Part shown: positions 55,373 to 64,000 of the stretch, piece by piece
Position numbering within the stretch: position 1 is the first letter of the stretch
Layout of the letters: each line of letters begins with the position of its first letter
Assembly (NCBI RefSeq): GCF_004919685.1
Contig: NZ_SMYZ01000042.1
Location: 33,208-97,207 of the forward strand
Direction: 5' to 3'
Origin: Mesorhizobium norvegicum
GTDB lineage: Bacteria > Pseudomonadota > Alphaproteobacteria > Rhizobiales > Rhizobiaceae
DNA length: 64,000 nt
Translations under genes and position numbers: made by a program
Notes under the pieces: model-generated
Told to the model about the DNA's origin: nothing
The model's input: the letters and a program-made list of their open reading frames with translations, nothing else
Database searches by the model: none

Positions 55373-55876
55373 GTGAGCAGGCTTTATCTGTTGCGACATG
55401 CCAAGGCTGGCTGGGCGCTGCCCGGCATGCGCGATTTCGATCGCCCGCTCGATGCATCCGGCCGTGCCGATGCCGAAATGATGGGCGCCGCCATGCGCTC
55501 CCGCTTCTATGTTCCGGACCTGACGCTGTGCTCCAATGCCAAACGCGCCAAGGAGACGCTGGAAGGCCTGGCCGGCCAGACCGACACCGGCCGGGTCCTG
55601 TTCTTCGACACGCTCTACAGCGCGGACGCGGCCGGTTACCTCCAGCTCATCCGCGACAATGGCGGGGCTGGTTCATTGCTGGTCATCGGCCACAATCCGA
55701 TGACGGAAGATCTCGCCATGGCGGTTTCGGGCGACGGCGACGAGACGGCGCGGGCCACGCTCAACCATGGGTTCCCGACCTCGGGCCTCGCCGTCGTCCG
55801 TTTTGACGGCGATCTTGCCAAGGCCGCCCAGGGCACCGGCTATCTCGAAGCGTTCCTGACGCCGGCCGATCTCTGA
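55373..55876 (+). CDS. SixA-like histidine phosphatase
   Basis: A 167-residue protein of the histidine phosphatase superfamily. The catalytic RHA motif is in LYLLRHAKAG (His9), and the second histidine is in VIGHNPMTED. Similar to SixA, which dephosphorylates phosphohistidine proteins. Starts with GTG preceded by CGGAGGTTGG. Followed by a YcjX-like gene 63 bases downstream. Confidence 0.87.
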   Translation: MSRLYLLRHAKAGWALPGMRDFDRPLDASGRADAEMMGAAMRSRFYVPDLTLCSNAKRAKETLEGLAGQTDTGRVLFFDTLYSADAAGYLQLIRDNGGAGSLLVIGHNPMTEDLAMAVSGDGDETARATLNHGFPTSGLAVVRFDGDLAKAAQGTGYLEAFLTPADL

Positions 55877-55939
55877 AGCCATTTCAAAGCCTGGTTGCAG
55901 AGCCTATATCGGACGGACCGAAGTCCGAGAGAGCATATT

Positions 55940-57418
55940 TTGGCATCATCGCTGACCACCTTCACCGACGAGGCGAGGATTGCCCTCGACACGCTATCGG
56001 GCCGCGCCACCGGGCTTTTTTCCCCATCGCTGCGCCTCGGCGTGACCGGATTGTCCCGCGCCGGCAAGACGGTGTTCATATCGGCCCTTGTCCACAATTT
56101 GATCCATGGCGGGCGCCTGCCGCTGTTCGAGGCGCAGAAATCGGGGCGCATCGCCCGCGCCTTCCTCGAGCAGCAGCCGGACGACGCCGTGCCGCGCTTC
56201 CAGTACGAGGATCACATCGCCGCCCTGGTCAACGACCGCGCCTGGCCCGATTCGACGCGCGCCATTTCGGAACTGCGGCTGACCATCGAATATGAATCGG
56301 CCTCCGGCTGGAGCCGCATGTTTTCCTCCGGCAGACTGTCGGTCGATATCGTCGATTATCCCGGCGAATGGCTGCTCGACCTGCCGCTGCTCGGCAAATC
56401 CTTCGCCGATTTTTCGCATGAAGCCTTCGAAATGGCCGTTCTGCCGGTGCGCGAGGACCTGTCGCGGGCCTGGCGGACGCTGTCGGCGGAGATCGACCCG
56501 AACGCCGATGCCGACGAGATGACGGCGCGCCGCCTGGCCGAGAGCTTCGCCGCCTATCTCAAGGCGTGCAAGCTCGACGAGCGGGCGCTCTCGACCTTGC
56601 CGCCCGGCCGCTTCCTGATGCCGGGCGATCTCGAAGGCTCGCCGGCACTGACCTTCGCGCCCCTGACCGGGATTGGCGACAGGCGTCCGCGCCCGGGCTC
56701 GCTGCACGCCATGATGGACAGGCGCTACGAGTCCTACAAGACGCATGTCGTCAAACCCTTCTTCCGCGAACACATCACCCGCCTCGATCGCCAGATCGTG
56801 CTGATCGACGCCATGCAGGCGCTGAATGCTGGCCCCGGCGCCATGGCCGACCTGGAGCGCGCGGTGACCGAGATCCTTAGCTGTTTCCGTCCCGGCCGCG
56901 GCAGCTTCCTCACCGACCTGTTCTCGCGGCGCATCGACCGCATACTGGTTGCGGCGACCAAGGCCGACCATCTGCATCACGAAAGCCATGATCGCCTGCA
57001 GGCGATCGTGCGGCGGCTTGCCGACCGCGCCGTGGCACGGGCGAACTTCACCGGCGCCGATGTCGATGTCGTCGCCATGGCGGCGATGCGCGCGACACGC
57101 GAAGGCACCGTCAAGCAAGGGCGGGAGACGCTTCCCGTCATCATCGGCACGCCTATCGCCGGCGAGAAGATCAACGGCGAGACCTTTGATGGAAAGACAG
57201 AAACAGCCATATTTCCCGGTGACTTACCGGAGAATATTGACGCGGTTTTCGATATTTCGGGAGCCGATCACAAGCAGGACTCCGCGGACCCGGCAATCCG
57301 CTTCGTCCGTTTCCGTCCACCAAAGCTCGAACGCACGGCCGAAGGTGTCACGCTGTCGCTGCCGCATATCAGGCTCGACCGAGCCTTGCAGTTCCTGATC
57401 GGAGATCATCTGGCATGA
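55940..57418 (+). CDS. YcjX-like P-loop NTPase (DUF463)
   Basis: About 492 residues with the nucleotide-binding loop GLSRAGKTVF near residue 37, FVDYPGEW-type switch (VDIVDYPGEWLLDL) and a GTPase-like TKADHL. The family is an ancient P-loop ATPase of unknown role, linked in E. coli to the phage-shock regulon through ycjXF. TTG at 55940 (GAGAGAG upstream) is the likely start; a further TTG at 55895 is possible. Coupled to the next gene by ATGA. Confidence 0.85.
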   Translation: MASSLTTFTDEARIALDTLSGRATGLFSPSLRLGVTGLSRAGKTVFISALVHNLIHGGRLPLFEAQKSGRIARAFLEQQPDDAVPRFQYEDHIAALVNDRAWPDSTRAISELRLTIEYESASGWSRMFSSGRLSVDIVDYPGEWLLDLPLLGKSFADFSHEAFEMAVLPVREDLSRAWRTLSAEIDPNADADEMTARRLAESFAAYLKACKLDERALSTLPPGRFLMPGDLEGSPALTFAPLTGIGDRRPRPGSLHAMMDRRYESYKTHVVKPFFREHITRLDRQIVLIDAMQALNAGPGAMADLERAVTEILSCFRPGRGSFLTDLFSRRIDRILVAATKADHLHHESHDRLQAIVRRLADRAVARANFTGADVDVVAMAAMRATREGTVKQGRETLPVIIGTPIAGEKINGETFDGKTETAIFPGDLPENIDAVFDISGADHKQDSADPAIRFVRFRPPKLERTAEGVTLSLPHIRLDRALQFLIGDHLA

Positions 57419-58506
57419 CCGTGCCCCGCAAACCGGCGGCATTCCGCATCGAGCCGGAAGCCTCATCGAGACAAGAAACGCCGGAGGCGCGCAACGCCCA
57501 GGCCGACACCCAGCGCAAACCCCGCGCGATGAAAACCGATGTCGCTATGGTCATACCGGCGGAAGTCGACGTCTTCGACGAACCTGACATCATTGCCGCG
57601 GAGCCGCCACCGGCCATCGCCCGCAGGAAACGCTCGCTGCTCGGCGGCATCTTCTTCGGCGCCTTTGGCGTGCTGGTTTCGCTGGCTGTCGGCCTGTGGA
57701 CCGATCAGCTCATACGCGACCTCTTTGCGCGCGCCGAATGGCTGGGCTGGCTGGCCGCGGGCATGGCCGCCATCGCCGTGCTGGCGCTTGTGGTGATCCT
57801 GATTCGCGAGTTCCTGGCCATCGCCCGCCTCGCCGAGGTCGAAAAGCTGCAAAAGCGGGCGCTCGATGCGATCGCGCGTGACGATCCCAAGGCGGCACGA
57901 TCGGTCGTCGACGAATTGTCGGCCTTTGTCGCGGCCAAACCCGAGACCGCGGCCGGCCGGCGCGCGCTGGCCGAACTGCGCGGCGAGATCATCGACGGCG
58001 GCAACCTGGTGCGCCTGGCCGAAGCCGAGATTCTCGGACCACTCGATGCCAGGGCAAAGGTGATGATTCTCGAGGCCGCCAAGCGCGTCTCGCTGGTGAC
58101 GGCGGTCAGTCCGCGCGCACTTGTCGATGTCGCCTACGTCGTGTTCGAGGCCGGGCGGCTCATTCGCCGCCTGTCGGAACTCTATGGCGGACGGCCGGGA
58201 ACGCTGGGTTTCTTTCGCCTGGCGCGCAGCGTGCTGGCGCATCTGGCGGTCACCGGCTCGATCGCGGTCGGCGACAGTTTCGTCCAGCAGATCGTCGGTC
58301 ACGGCCTGGCGGCGCGCCTTTCGGCCAAGCTCGGCGAGGGCGTCGTCAACGGCATGATGACGGCGCGCATCGGCATCGCGGCGATGGAGACGGCGCGCCC
58401 CCTGCCCTTCAGCGCCGCGAAGCGTCCCGGACTGGGCGATTTCCTTTCGGCGCTGACATCGTTTGCAACCAGGAAAGATGGTGAAACAACCCCGTCCGGC
58501 AAGTGA
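57415..58506 (+). CDS. YcjF-like membrane protein (TIGR01620/DUF697)
   Basis: A 363-residue inner-membrane protein: a ~70-residue hydrophilic N-terminus, two membrane segments (~82-102 and 110-135), then the DUF697 region (SLVTAVSPRALVDVAYVVFE; GRPGTLGFFRLARSVLAH). Co-translated with the YcjX-like NTPase by an ATGA overlap, as in ycjXF of enterics. No pspA is nearby. Confidence 0.88.
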   Translation: MTVPRKPAAFRIEPEASSRQETPEARNAQADTQRKPRAMKTDVAMVIPAEVDVFDEPDIIAAEPPPAIARRKRSLLGGIFFGAFGVLVSLAVGLWTDQLIRDLFARAEWLGWLAAGMAAIAVLALVVILIREFLAIARLAEVEKLQKRALDAIARDDPKAARSVVDELSAFVAAKPETAAGRRALAELRGEIIDGGNLVRLAEAEILGPLDARAKVMILEAAKRVSLVTAVSPRALVDVAYVVFEAGRLIRRLSELYGGRPGTLGFFRLARSVLAHLAVTGSIAVGDSFVQQIVGHGLAARLSAKLGEGVVNGMMTARIGIAAMETARPLPFSAAKRPGLGDFLSALTSFATRKDGETTPSGK

Positions 58507-58641
58507 GCCCGGCCGGAGCGTTTGGACCTGCGGAATTGTCACCGGACTGCTTTGCGGCGGCCCCGCAGTGACGAAGCATTAACCAATCTTGTTCATGGTC
58601 AGACGGGTTCCAAACAGCCTCTTTGTTGCCGGGTGTCGTCG

Positions 58642-59196
58642 ATGAAAAGTGTCATACTATCCAGCGTCCTGCCCCTGGCAACCGTGATCACAGCGCTCGT
58701 CGGCATTGCCGGAGCGGCCTCCGCGGCGGAGCCGGACAAGCAGTTCTTCCAGTCGGCCGAAGGCAAATGGATCGGTCCTGGCGAAATCGTCGCCGGCAAG
58801 TACAAGGGCACCAAGTTCAACTGCAGCTTCACCGGCTCGACGCCGGACGGCAAGGTCGGCATGTCGCTCGACGGCGGCTGCCGGGTCGGCATGTTCACCC
58901 AGCCGATGTCGGCCAAGATCGAGCGCAAGGGCCGCGAGGGCTACAGGGGCAGCTTCATGGGTGGCGCGACCGGTTCCGGCCTCGACATCATCGGCGGCAA
59001 CGTCGTCGATGCCCGCAAGGTGGTCTTCACCATCAACCGCAACCAGCTGCGCGGCGTCATGCAGGCCCGCATCCCCGACGACAATTCGATGACGGTGACC
59101 ATTGCAGTGCGCGTCGACGACCAGTTGGTGCCGGTGATCGGCATGAGCCTGAAGCGCGTCGACGCCGTCGAAGTCGGCTCCATCGCGCCGAACTGA
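58642..59196 (+). CDS. Exported hypothetical protein
   Basis: A 184-residue secreted protein with a signal peptide ending at AASAAEP. The mature domain begins FFQSAEGKWIGPGEIVAGKYKG and has a conserved Cys pair (FNCSF and GGCRVG). No recognised family; probably periplasmic beta-barrel-like. ATG at 58642 is the first in-frame start that exposes the signal peptide. Followed by a terminator hairpin. Confidence 0.72.
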   Translation: MKSVILSSVLPLATVITALVGIAGAASAAEPDKQFFQSAEGKWIGPGEIVAGKYKGTKFNCSFTGSTPDGKVGMSLDGGCRVGMFTQPMSAKIERKGREGYRGSFMGGATGSGLDIIGGNVVDARKVVFTINRNQLRGVMQARIPDDNSMTVTIAVRVDDQLVPVIGMSLKRVDAVEVGSIAPN

Positions 59197-59224
59197 ACAA
59201 TCATCGATCCCTGAAAACAAAGAA

Positions 59225-59246
59225 GCGGCGACCCAACGGTCGCCGC
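59225..59246 (+). terminator. Terminator after the exported-protein gene
   Basis: GCGGCGACC pairs perfectly with GGTCGCCGC around CAAC, followed by CTCGTTTG, 29 bases after the stop. A compact GC-rich stem with a short U-run on the plus strand. Confidence 0.65.
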
Positions 59247-59299
59247 CTCGTTTGAACCGGTAGAATCAGGCGCTTAGCCCTTGATCTCGAATCAGGGCG

Positions 59300-59566
59300 T
59301 TAGCCCTTGATCGCGGCCGTCACTTCGTCATACGCCTTGCAGGCGTCGGCCAACGTCGTGGCGCCCTGATACTTGGTTGTCACCGCCTGGACCTTGGCGG
59401 TCAGATCAGCCGCCTTGGACGGGTCCTTGGTGATCGCTTCCTGCAGCGCGGCAGCCATGTCCTGCGCCTTCTTGGTCGCGATTTCCGCCGTGCACTCAGG
59501 CGCCTTCGAGCAAGCCGAACCGGCAAGCACCGCCAGGCCGACGGCAACAAACAAAAACTTCTTCAT
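59300..59566 (-). CDS. Small exported protein or lipoprotein
   Basis: An 88-residue protein from MKKFLFVAVGLAVLAGSACS: a signal peptide followed by Cys at the junction (GSAC), a weak lipobox because a small residue rather than Leu/Val stands at -3. The remainder is an Ala/Lys-rich helical domain with two further cysteines (PECTAE and DACKAY). Function unknown. An ATG three codons upstream is possible. Confidence 0.65.
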   Translation of the reverse strand: MKKFLFVAVGLAVLAGSACSKAPECTAEIATKKAQDMAAALQEAITKDPSKAADLTAKVQAVTTKYQGATTLADACKAYDEVTAAIKG

Positions 59567-59812
59567 GTCAGTCATCTCCTCAAAAGGGTGCGACTTGATC
59601 GTCGCTCACCCTCCAACGGCCGAAGCCGAGCGTCCTTAGCCTTCGATTGTGGCAAGATGCAACGTGTTCCCGGTGTCAACTTGTGTATCGCGCCTGCAAC
59701 ATCGCCGGCGATCCGGATTCGGGCTGTTCGATGCCCGCCGAAGCCCCTATCTTCGCCCCTTGTCACACAAACCCGAAATCGGAATCGGTCCTCAAACGAG
59801 CGGAATGGCGGC

Positions 59813-61648
59813 ATGGCGGTAGAGGCATCGAGCAGCGATCTGGTTCAAGTGGTGGCGCTGCTTGCGGCCGGCGTCGTCGCCGTTCCGATCTTCAAGCGCA
59901 TGGGCCTCGGCTCGATCCTCGGCTATCTGGCCGCAGGCGTGGTCATCGGCCCGTTCGGCCTCCGCGTCTTTTCCGAATCGGAAGCCATTCTTCATGTCGC
60001 CGAGCTCGGCGTGGTGATGTTCCTGTTCATCATCGGGCTGGAAATGCAGCCGTCGCGGCTGTGGGGCCTGCGCCGCGAGATCTTCGGCCTCGGCGCGCTG
60101 CAGGTCGGTGTCTGCGCGCTGCTGCTGACCGCTGTCGGCGTGGCGGGAGGGTTTCCGATCGCGCAATCCTTCGTCGCCGGCGCCGGCTTCGTGCTCACCT
60201 CGACCGCGATCGTCATGCAACTTCTCGAGGAACGCGGCGAAATCGCCGCACCGAAAGGCCAGCGCATCGTATCGGTCCTGCTGCTTGAGGACCTGGCCAT
60301 CGTGCCGTTGCTTGCCCTGATTGCGTTCCTGGCGCCTGGTGGAGCCGACACCAGCCTGTCGGAGCGGCTGACCGAGGTCGGCATCGGCCTCGCCGCGATC
60401 GTCGGCCTGGTGGTGGCCGGCCGGTATCTGCTCAATCCGTTCTTCCGCATCCTGGCGGATGCCCGTGCTCGCGAGGTGATGACGGCGGCAGCACTTCTGG
60501 TCGTTCTCGGATCCGCGCTCGCCATGCAGCTCAGCGGCCTGTCGATGGCGATGGGCGCATTCCTGGCCGGCGTGCTGCTGTCCGAATCGACCTTCCGCCA
60601 TCAGCTCGAAGCCGACATCGAACCCTTCCGCGGCATCCTGCTCGGCCTGTTCTTCCTTGCCGTCGGCATGTCGCTCGACCTGCATGTGGTCGCCGCGAAC
60701 TGGCGGCTGATTGCCATCTATGTCGTCGCCTACATGGTGATGAAGGCGTTCGGCATCTACATCGTCGCCCGTATCCTGAAAACTGGCCATCGCGAGGCGC
60801 TGGAGCGCGCGGTCTTCATGGCGCAAGGCGGTGAATTCGCTTTTGTCCTTTACTCCGCGGCCGCGGCAGTCGGCATCATCGACGGCAACGCCAACGCGAC
60901 GCTGACGGCGATCGTCATCATCTCCATGGTGCTGACGCCGCTGGCGATCATTGCGTTGCGATATCTCACGCCGCGCGACGAACAGTCGCTCGACGGGGTC
61001 GATGTCGCCGATGGCCTGACCGGCAGCGTGCTGGTCATCGGTTTCGGCCGCTTCGGCCAGATCGCCAGCCAGCCGCTGCTGCTGCGCGGCATCGACGTCT
61101 CGATCATCGACAATGATGTCGAAATGATCCAGGCGGCGGCCGATTTCGGCTTCAAGGTCTACTATGGCGATGGCACGCGGCTGGACATCCTGCATGCCGC
61201 CGGCGCCGGCCGGGCGCGCGCCGTGCTGATCTGCGTCGACAAGGCCGATGCCGCTGTCCGCATCGCGGAGCTCGTCAAGGCTGAGTTTCCTTTGCTCACC
61301 GTGCTGGCACGCGCTTTCGATCGTGGTACCGCGCTGCAACTTATTCGCACCGGCGTTGATTACCAACTGCGTGAAACCTTCGAATCTGCACTTGTTTTCG
61401 GCGGCTCGGCGCTGGAATCGCTGGGTGTCGATCCGGAAGACGTGGCTGAAACGATCGAAGACGTCAGGCGCCGCGACACCGACCGCTTCGAAACCCAGCT
61501 TGCCGAAGGCATTCGCGCCGGACAGCGCTTCCTGAGGGGCAATATCGGCACGCCGATTCCGACACCGCTCTCCACGCCGCGCCGCCCTGGTCAGGCACTC
61601 AACGAAGAAACGGCCGGTGTGCTGCACAAATCCGAACCCGCCGACTGA
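59813..61648 (+). CDS. CPA2-family K+/H+ antiporter with TrkA-N domain
   Basis: A 611-residue Kef-type transporter: about 12 membrane segments (~5-385), then a Rossmann TrkA-N (RCK) domain (~400-520; SVLVIGFGRFGQIASQP, GxGxxG) and a C-terminal extension. LAAGVVIGPFGL and LFIIGLEM are CPA2 signatures. Probably effluxes potassium under electrophile or osmotic stress; glutathione gating as in KefB/KefC is not demonstrable. Start MAVEASSSDLVQV at 59813. Confidence 0.9.
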   Translation: MAVEASSSDLVQVVALLAAGVVAVPIFKRMGLGSILGYLAAGVVIGPFGLRVFSESEAILHVAELGVVMFLFIIGLEMQPSRLWGLRREIFGLGALQVGVCALLLTAVGVAGGFPIAQSFVAGAGFVLTSTAIVMQLLEERGEIAAPKGQRIVSVLLLEDLAIVPLLALIAFLAPGGADTSLSERLTEVGIGLAAIVGLVVAGRYLLNPFFRILADARAREVMTAAALLVVLGSALAMQLSGLSMAMGAFLAGVLLSESTFRHQLEADIEPFRGILLGLFFLAVGMSLDLHVVAANWRLIAIYVVAYMVMKAFGIYIVARILKTGHREALERAVFMAQGGEFAFVLYSAAAAVGIIDGNANATLTAIVIISMVLTPLAIIALRYLTPRDEQSLDGVDVADGLTGSVLVIGFGRFGQIASQPLLLRGIDVSIIDNDVEMIQAAADFGFKVYYGDGTRLDILHAAGAGRARAVLICVDKADAAVRIAELVKAEFPLLTVLARAFDRGTALQLIRTGVDYQLRETFESALVFGGSALESLGVDPEDVAETIEDVRRRDTDRFETQLAEGIRAGQRFLRGNIGTPIPTPLSTPRRPGQALNEETAGVLHKSEPAD

Positions 61649-61662
61649 GCAAGGAATCAGGC

Positions 61663-62208
61663 ATGGAATTGGACAGCAGAGCCCTGTCGGTCACCAAATT
61701 CTGGCGCGATGCCGGCGAGGACGCGTGGTTCGAGAAGAATGAGGCCTTCGATGCCGACTTCCGCGACCGCTTTCTCGATCTGCACTACGCCGTTGCGCGG
61801 CGTGAATGCGACAGCTGGCTGGAGCATGCCGAAGGCGCGCTGGCGCTGATGATCCTGCTCGACCAGTTTCCGCGCAACTGCTTTCGCGGCACCGGCCACA
61901 TGTACGCGACCGACCCGCTCGCCAGATATTTTGCCGCAAAGGCGATCGCGGCCGGCCATGATCTGGCGCTCGAGGAAGAAGTCCGCGTCTTCCTCTATCT
62001 GCCGTACGAGCATTCGGAGCTGCTCGCCGACCAGCATATATCGGTCGATCTGACCCAGGCCAGGGCCGAACCCTATCTGAAATACTCTGTCGAGCACCGC
62101 GACATCATCCAGAATTTCGGTCGTTTTCCGCACCGAAACAAAATGCTTGGCCGCGAGACCACGCCGCAGGAGCAAACGTTCCTGGATGGTGGCGGATTCT
62201 CGGGCTAA
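61663..62208 (+). CDS. DUF924 family protein
   Basis: A 181-residue helical protein: VTKFWRDAGEDAWFEKNEAFDADFRDRF, HAEGALALMILLDQFPRNCFRGT and VFLYLPYEHSE are the family landmarks (listed in part). No characterised function. It starts 14 bases after the antiporter stop and is likely co-transcribed. Confidence 0.85.
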   Translation: MELDSRALSVTKFWRDAGEDAWFEKNEAFDADFRDRFLDLHYAVARRECDSWLEHAEGALALMILLDQFPRNCFRGTGHMYATDPLARYFAAKAIAAGHDLALEEEVRVFLYLPYEHSELLADQHISVDLTQARAEPYLKYSVEHRDIIQNFGRFPHRNKMLGRETTPQEQTFLDGGGFSG

Positions 62209-62724
62209 AAGTCGGCTGCCGCCTCATCCAGATAATTGGCTACATTAATTTCCGAAGATTCTGGCATGGGCTGGCGGGCTCATCAATCATACGAGGAGGC
62301 GCAGCGAGAGGGTTTCCGGCGCTGACGGAAGTCCCTGACGTGGGGTGAATATTTCGGCTGGAATTACGGCGACACGGCCCATTTCTGGCGGGCGCGGCGT
62401 GGCGAGCGTTTCTCATCGCTTAGCTAGAAGGTCAGTTACACGGATTTAGGCGCGATCCTACAAACGCTGATTGATATGAAAGGCCGCTTTCGACTTTTTC
62501 TGAGACATTCACTGGATTTGATCACCCTGCTGCAAACCGAACATAATCCACGGGACAAAACCGTGTCGCAGGTTTCGGGATTTTCACGACAGCGGCAGCG
62601 GTTTGTAGAGCATCGCGCCTAAACCTTCCTTCAACTTGTTCGGAAGAGGCTGGCGACGGTTTTGCCTTGTAAACATTTGTGTCGCCTACTCAATGTTCAG
62701 GCGAGCAATTTCTCGAGCGGTTCC
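62209..62724. other. Intergenic region with an inverted-repeat unit
   Basis: No gene is supported in these 516 bases. Codon structure is absent and stop codons are frequent on both strands. The only clear structure is the inverted repeat at 62445-62623, which looks like an intergenic element. Confidence 0.55.
62445..62623. repeat. 179-base unit with terminal inverted repeats
   Basis: The left end TTTAGGCGCGATCCTACAAA is matched by an inverted right end (62596-62623) reading TTTAGGCGCGATGCTCTACA on the other strand, with small indels. The interior has no open frame. Size and ends suggest a MITE-like or RIME-like intergenic repeat. Confidence 0.55.
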
Positions 62725-63483
62725 CTACCGCCAGTCGTTCGGAACCTGCCTGTCCTTGGAAAGGAGCGTGGCCAGCGAAGCATAACCACTGATGGAAAGG
62801 TCAGGCTTCCTGTCTCCTCCCGCCACCACTGTACTGATGTGCACGCGATAGAGCAGACAATTGCCATACACCGTTTTCACATCCTCGCAGTCCTGCCTGA
62901 TCTGCCTATAGATACTGTCGCGCCGGGACGCTCCCGCTGAGGCAGAACGAAGCTGGGGGGAAATCCCGCCATCGCCTTCATAGCGCAGGTCGAACGTATA
63001 AAGTCGTTTCTCATCGGCCTGAGGCGCAGTGCCAAAATCATTCTTCAGCGCGAAATAGAGATTTATAACCAGGGAGACAGACCGTGACCACGCGCTGACG
63101 CTGGTCGAGGAGGTCCCGCATCGGGACGCGAATGTGCGCAGAAAAGCTTCGCATTCACGCTCGGCAAGCGCTGTGGCCTGCGCCTCCAGATTGCGCTTCT
63201 GTTCAGACCATGACGTTCCGAATACCTCCTGCGGCCAGGCGAGTTCCACATGCGCCGTGTGGTGTCGGCTCAATCCATTCTTGTTGACAAGGGCGGGAAG
63301 AAGGTCGACATCCCGGTTGGCGACACTGAAGGGACCGTATGTTTCCTCCAGCACGGTACGCGCTGTTTCCGTATCGTTCGGCCTCTCCGTAGGTCCGAAA
63401 AGCAGAAATCGGCCTCCAAGAAGGACTCCAGCGATAAGAAGGCCCCGCCGCAACGAAATCACTCTTTGCATTGACCTCTTCAC
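62725..63483 (-). CDS. Membrane-anchored hypothetical protein
   Basis: A 252-residue protein with an N-terminal hydrophobic anchor (GLLIAGVLLGGRFLLF, residues ~14-30) and a periplasmic domain with paired cysteines (AERECEAFLRTFASRC; DCEDVKTVYGNCLLY). GTG at 63483 overlaps the stop of the upstream paralogue (GTGA); an ATG at 63471 is an alternative. The upstream frame encodes a homologous protein, so this is a tandem duplication. No known family. Confidence 0.65.
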   Translation of the reverse strand: MKRSMQRVISLRRGLLIAGVLLGGRFLLFGPTERPNDTETARTVLEETYGPFSVANRDVDLLPALVNKNGLSRHHTAHVELAWPQEVFGTSWSEQKRNLEAQATALAERECEAFLRTFASRCGTSSTSVSAWSRSVSLVINLYFALKNDFGTAPQADEKRLYTFDLRYEGDGGISPQLRSASAGASRRDSIYRQIRQDCEDVKTVYGNCLLYRVHISTVVAGGDRKPDLSISGYASLATLLSKDRQVPNDWR

Positions 63484-63995
63484 CCCGGCTCACGGGCATT
63501 ATCCGGCGGTGTCGCCAGACTTGCGCGCCCTTCCTCCTCGCGTACGAGAAAAAAGTTCGCCGATCCCCGCGTGAAGACACGGGTTGCCGGCCCGTTCTGC
63601 TCGGCGACATTGGTATTTAGATAGATGCGATCGATTTTGCAGGGACCCGCCGCCGCAATCGACTTGTCGCAGTCGGATGCGATCTGCGCATAGATGTCAT
63701 CGGCGCTAGCTCTTGCATTCGAATGATGCTGATCCCGGTAGTCGACCTGAACGAACGCAAGCTCCAGCCGCCTTGCCGACGCAACCTGCAAAGTGTCTCT
63801 CTTTTGCGTGAACTCCAAGTCCATCCGCAGAAAGAATTGCGAGCTGGAGCTAGAAACGGCGGTCGCAGTCATGACGCAGCTTGAAGCAATCGTCCGAAGC
63901 AATGCCTCGCATTCGCGCTCGGCATACAGTGGCGCTTCAATTTGTAGCTTGCGTTCCCGCGCAAGCGATGCGAGCTCACCACTCTCCTCATGCTA
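63480..63995 (-). pseudogene. Truncated paralogue of the neighbouring anchored protein
   Basis: From about 63990 the frame reads ELASLARERKLQIEAPLYAE then RECEALLRTIASSC, aligning with the central part of the downstream protein, and continues to a full C-terminus (ADDIYAQIASDCDKSIAAAG). However, an in-frame TAG stands at 63993-63995 and no ATG or GTG follows before conserved sequence, so the N-terminal anchor cannot be made in this frame. It is either broken by a stop or frameshift, or starts at a rare codon. Confidence 0.55.
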
Positions 63996-64000
63996 CGATA

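Noticed and set aside
59792..61627. 611-codon open frame opposite the CPA2 antiporter
   Set aside because: Shadow frame with Gln/His/Arg-rich low-complexity translation.

Overview
The window reads as a chromosomal segment of a Mesorhizobium-like member of the Rhizobiales (Alphaproteobacteria). Evidence: high GC; a rhizobial-type glycerol ABC operon (glpSTPQUV with glpD and glpR); CckA; a DksA of the alphaproteobacterial single-cysteine type; GTTC-N7-GTTC SOS boxes; and intergenic palindromes of the kind common in Mesorhizobium. I saw no rRNA, tRNA, CRISPR array, prophage or transposase gene.

Layout. 1-8.7 kb (minus): glpR, glpD and the glycerol importer, ending in a hairpin terminator. 8.8-10.2 kb: a PLP-dependent decarboxylase. 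10.3-14.8 kb (minus): the Anbu operon (circularly permuted ATP-grasp, alpha-E, transglutaminase, Anbu protease), interrupted by a small element that encodes a four-helix-bundle (23S IVS-type) protein between 35-bp inverted repeats. 15-21 kb: an Lrp-like RAM protein, a DsbA remnant, an exported DUF4864 protein, and the minus-strand housekeeping run coaD-ppi-ppi-DMT-queA-small ORF-tgt. 21-23.9 kb: gyrA. 24-30.2 kb: SulP transporter coupled to a ParB-like protein, AraC regulator, VOC, MarC, an unknown protein and OsmC. 30.3-37.2 kb: ssb and uvrA, each with its own SOS box, separated by an accessory block (cupin, ArsR-SRPBCC-second ClpP, small exported protein, long inverted repeat, about 0.7 kb without a gene). 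37.2-40 kb: GNAT, DUF72, GGDEF cyclase, small ORF. 40.3-46.1 kb (minus): urea importer urtABCDE behind a sigma-54 promoter. 46.4-49.5 kb: GMC oxidoreductase with a Tat-exported partner, and gloA. 49.7-55.9 kb: ribbon-helix-helix protein, nucleoside phosphorylase, CckA, FliO-like, DksA, SixA-like. 55.9-62.2 kb (plus, except 59.3-59.6): YcjX-YcjF pair, exported proteins, CPA2 antiporter, DUF924. 62.2-64 kb: an intergenic inverted repeat, then two tandem paralogous unknown proteins, the upstream one apparently broken.

How the genes fit together. The glp block takes up glycerol (or a related polyol) and oxidises glycerol 3-phosphate; no glycerol kinase is in view. Its two ATPases appear complementary: one lacks the switch histidine and the other has a degenerate signature motif, which predicts one working ATP site. 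The urt block imports urea and is probably nitrogen-controlled through sigma-54. The Anbu cluster is a known but poorly understood proteasome-like/peptide-ligase-like system; here both an IVS-like element and a RIME-like repeat have entered the operon. The most unusual structures are that IVS-like element, the 65-bp duplication at the glpQ/glpU junction, the asymmetric GlpS/GlpT pair, and the stress/regulatory block wedged between ssb and uvrA.
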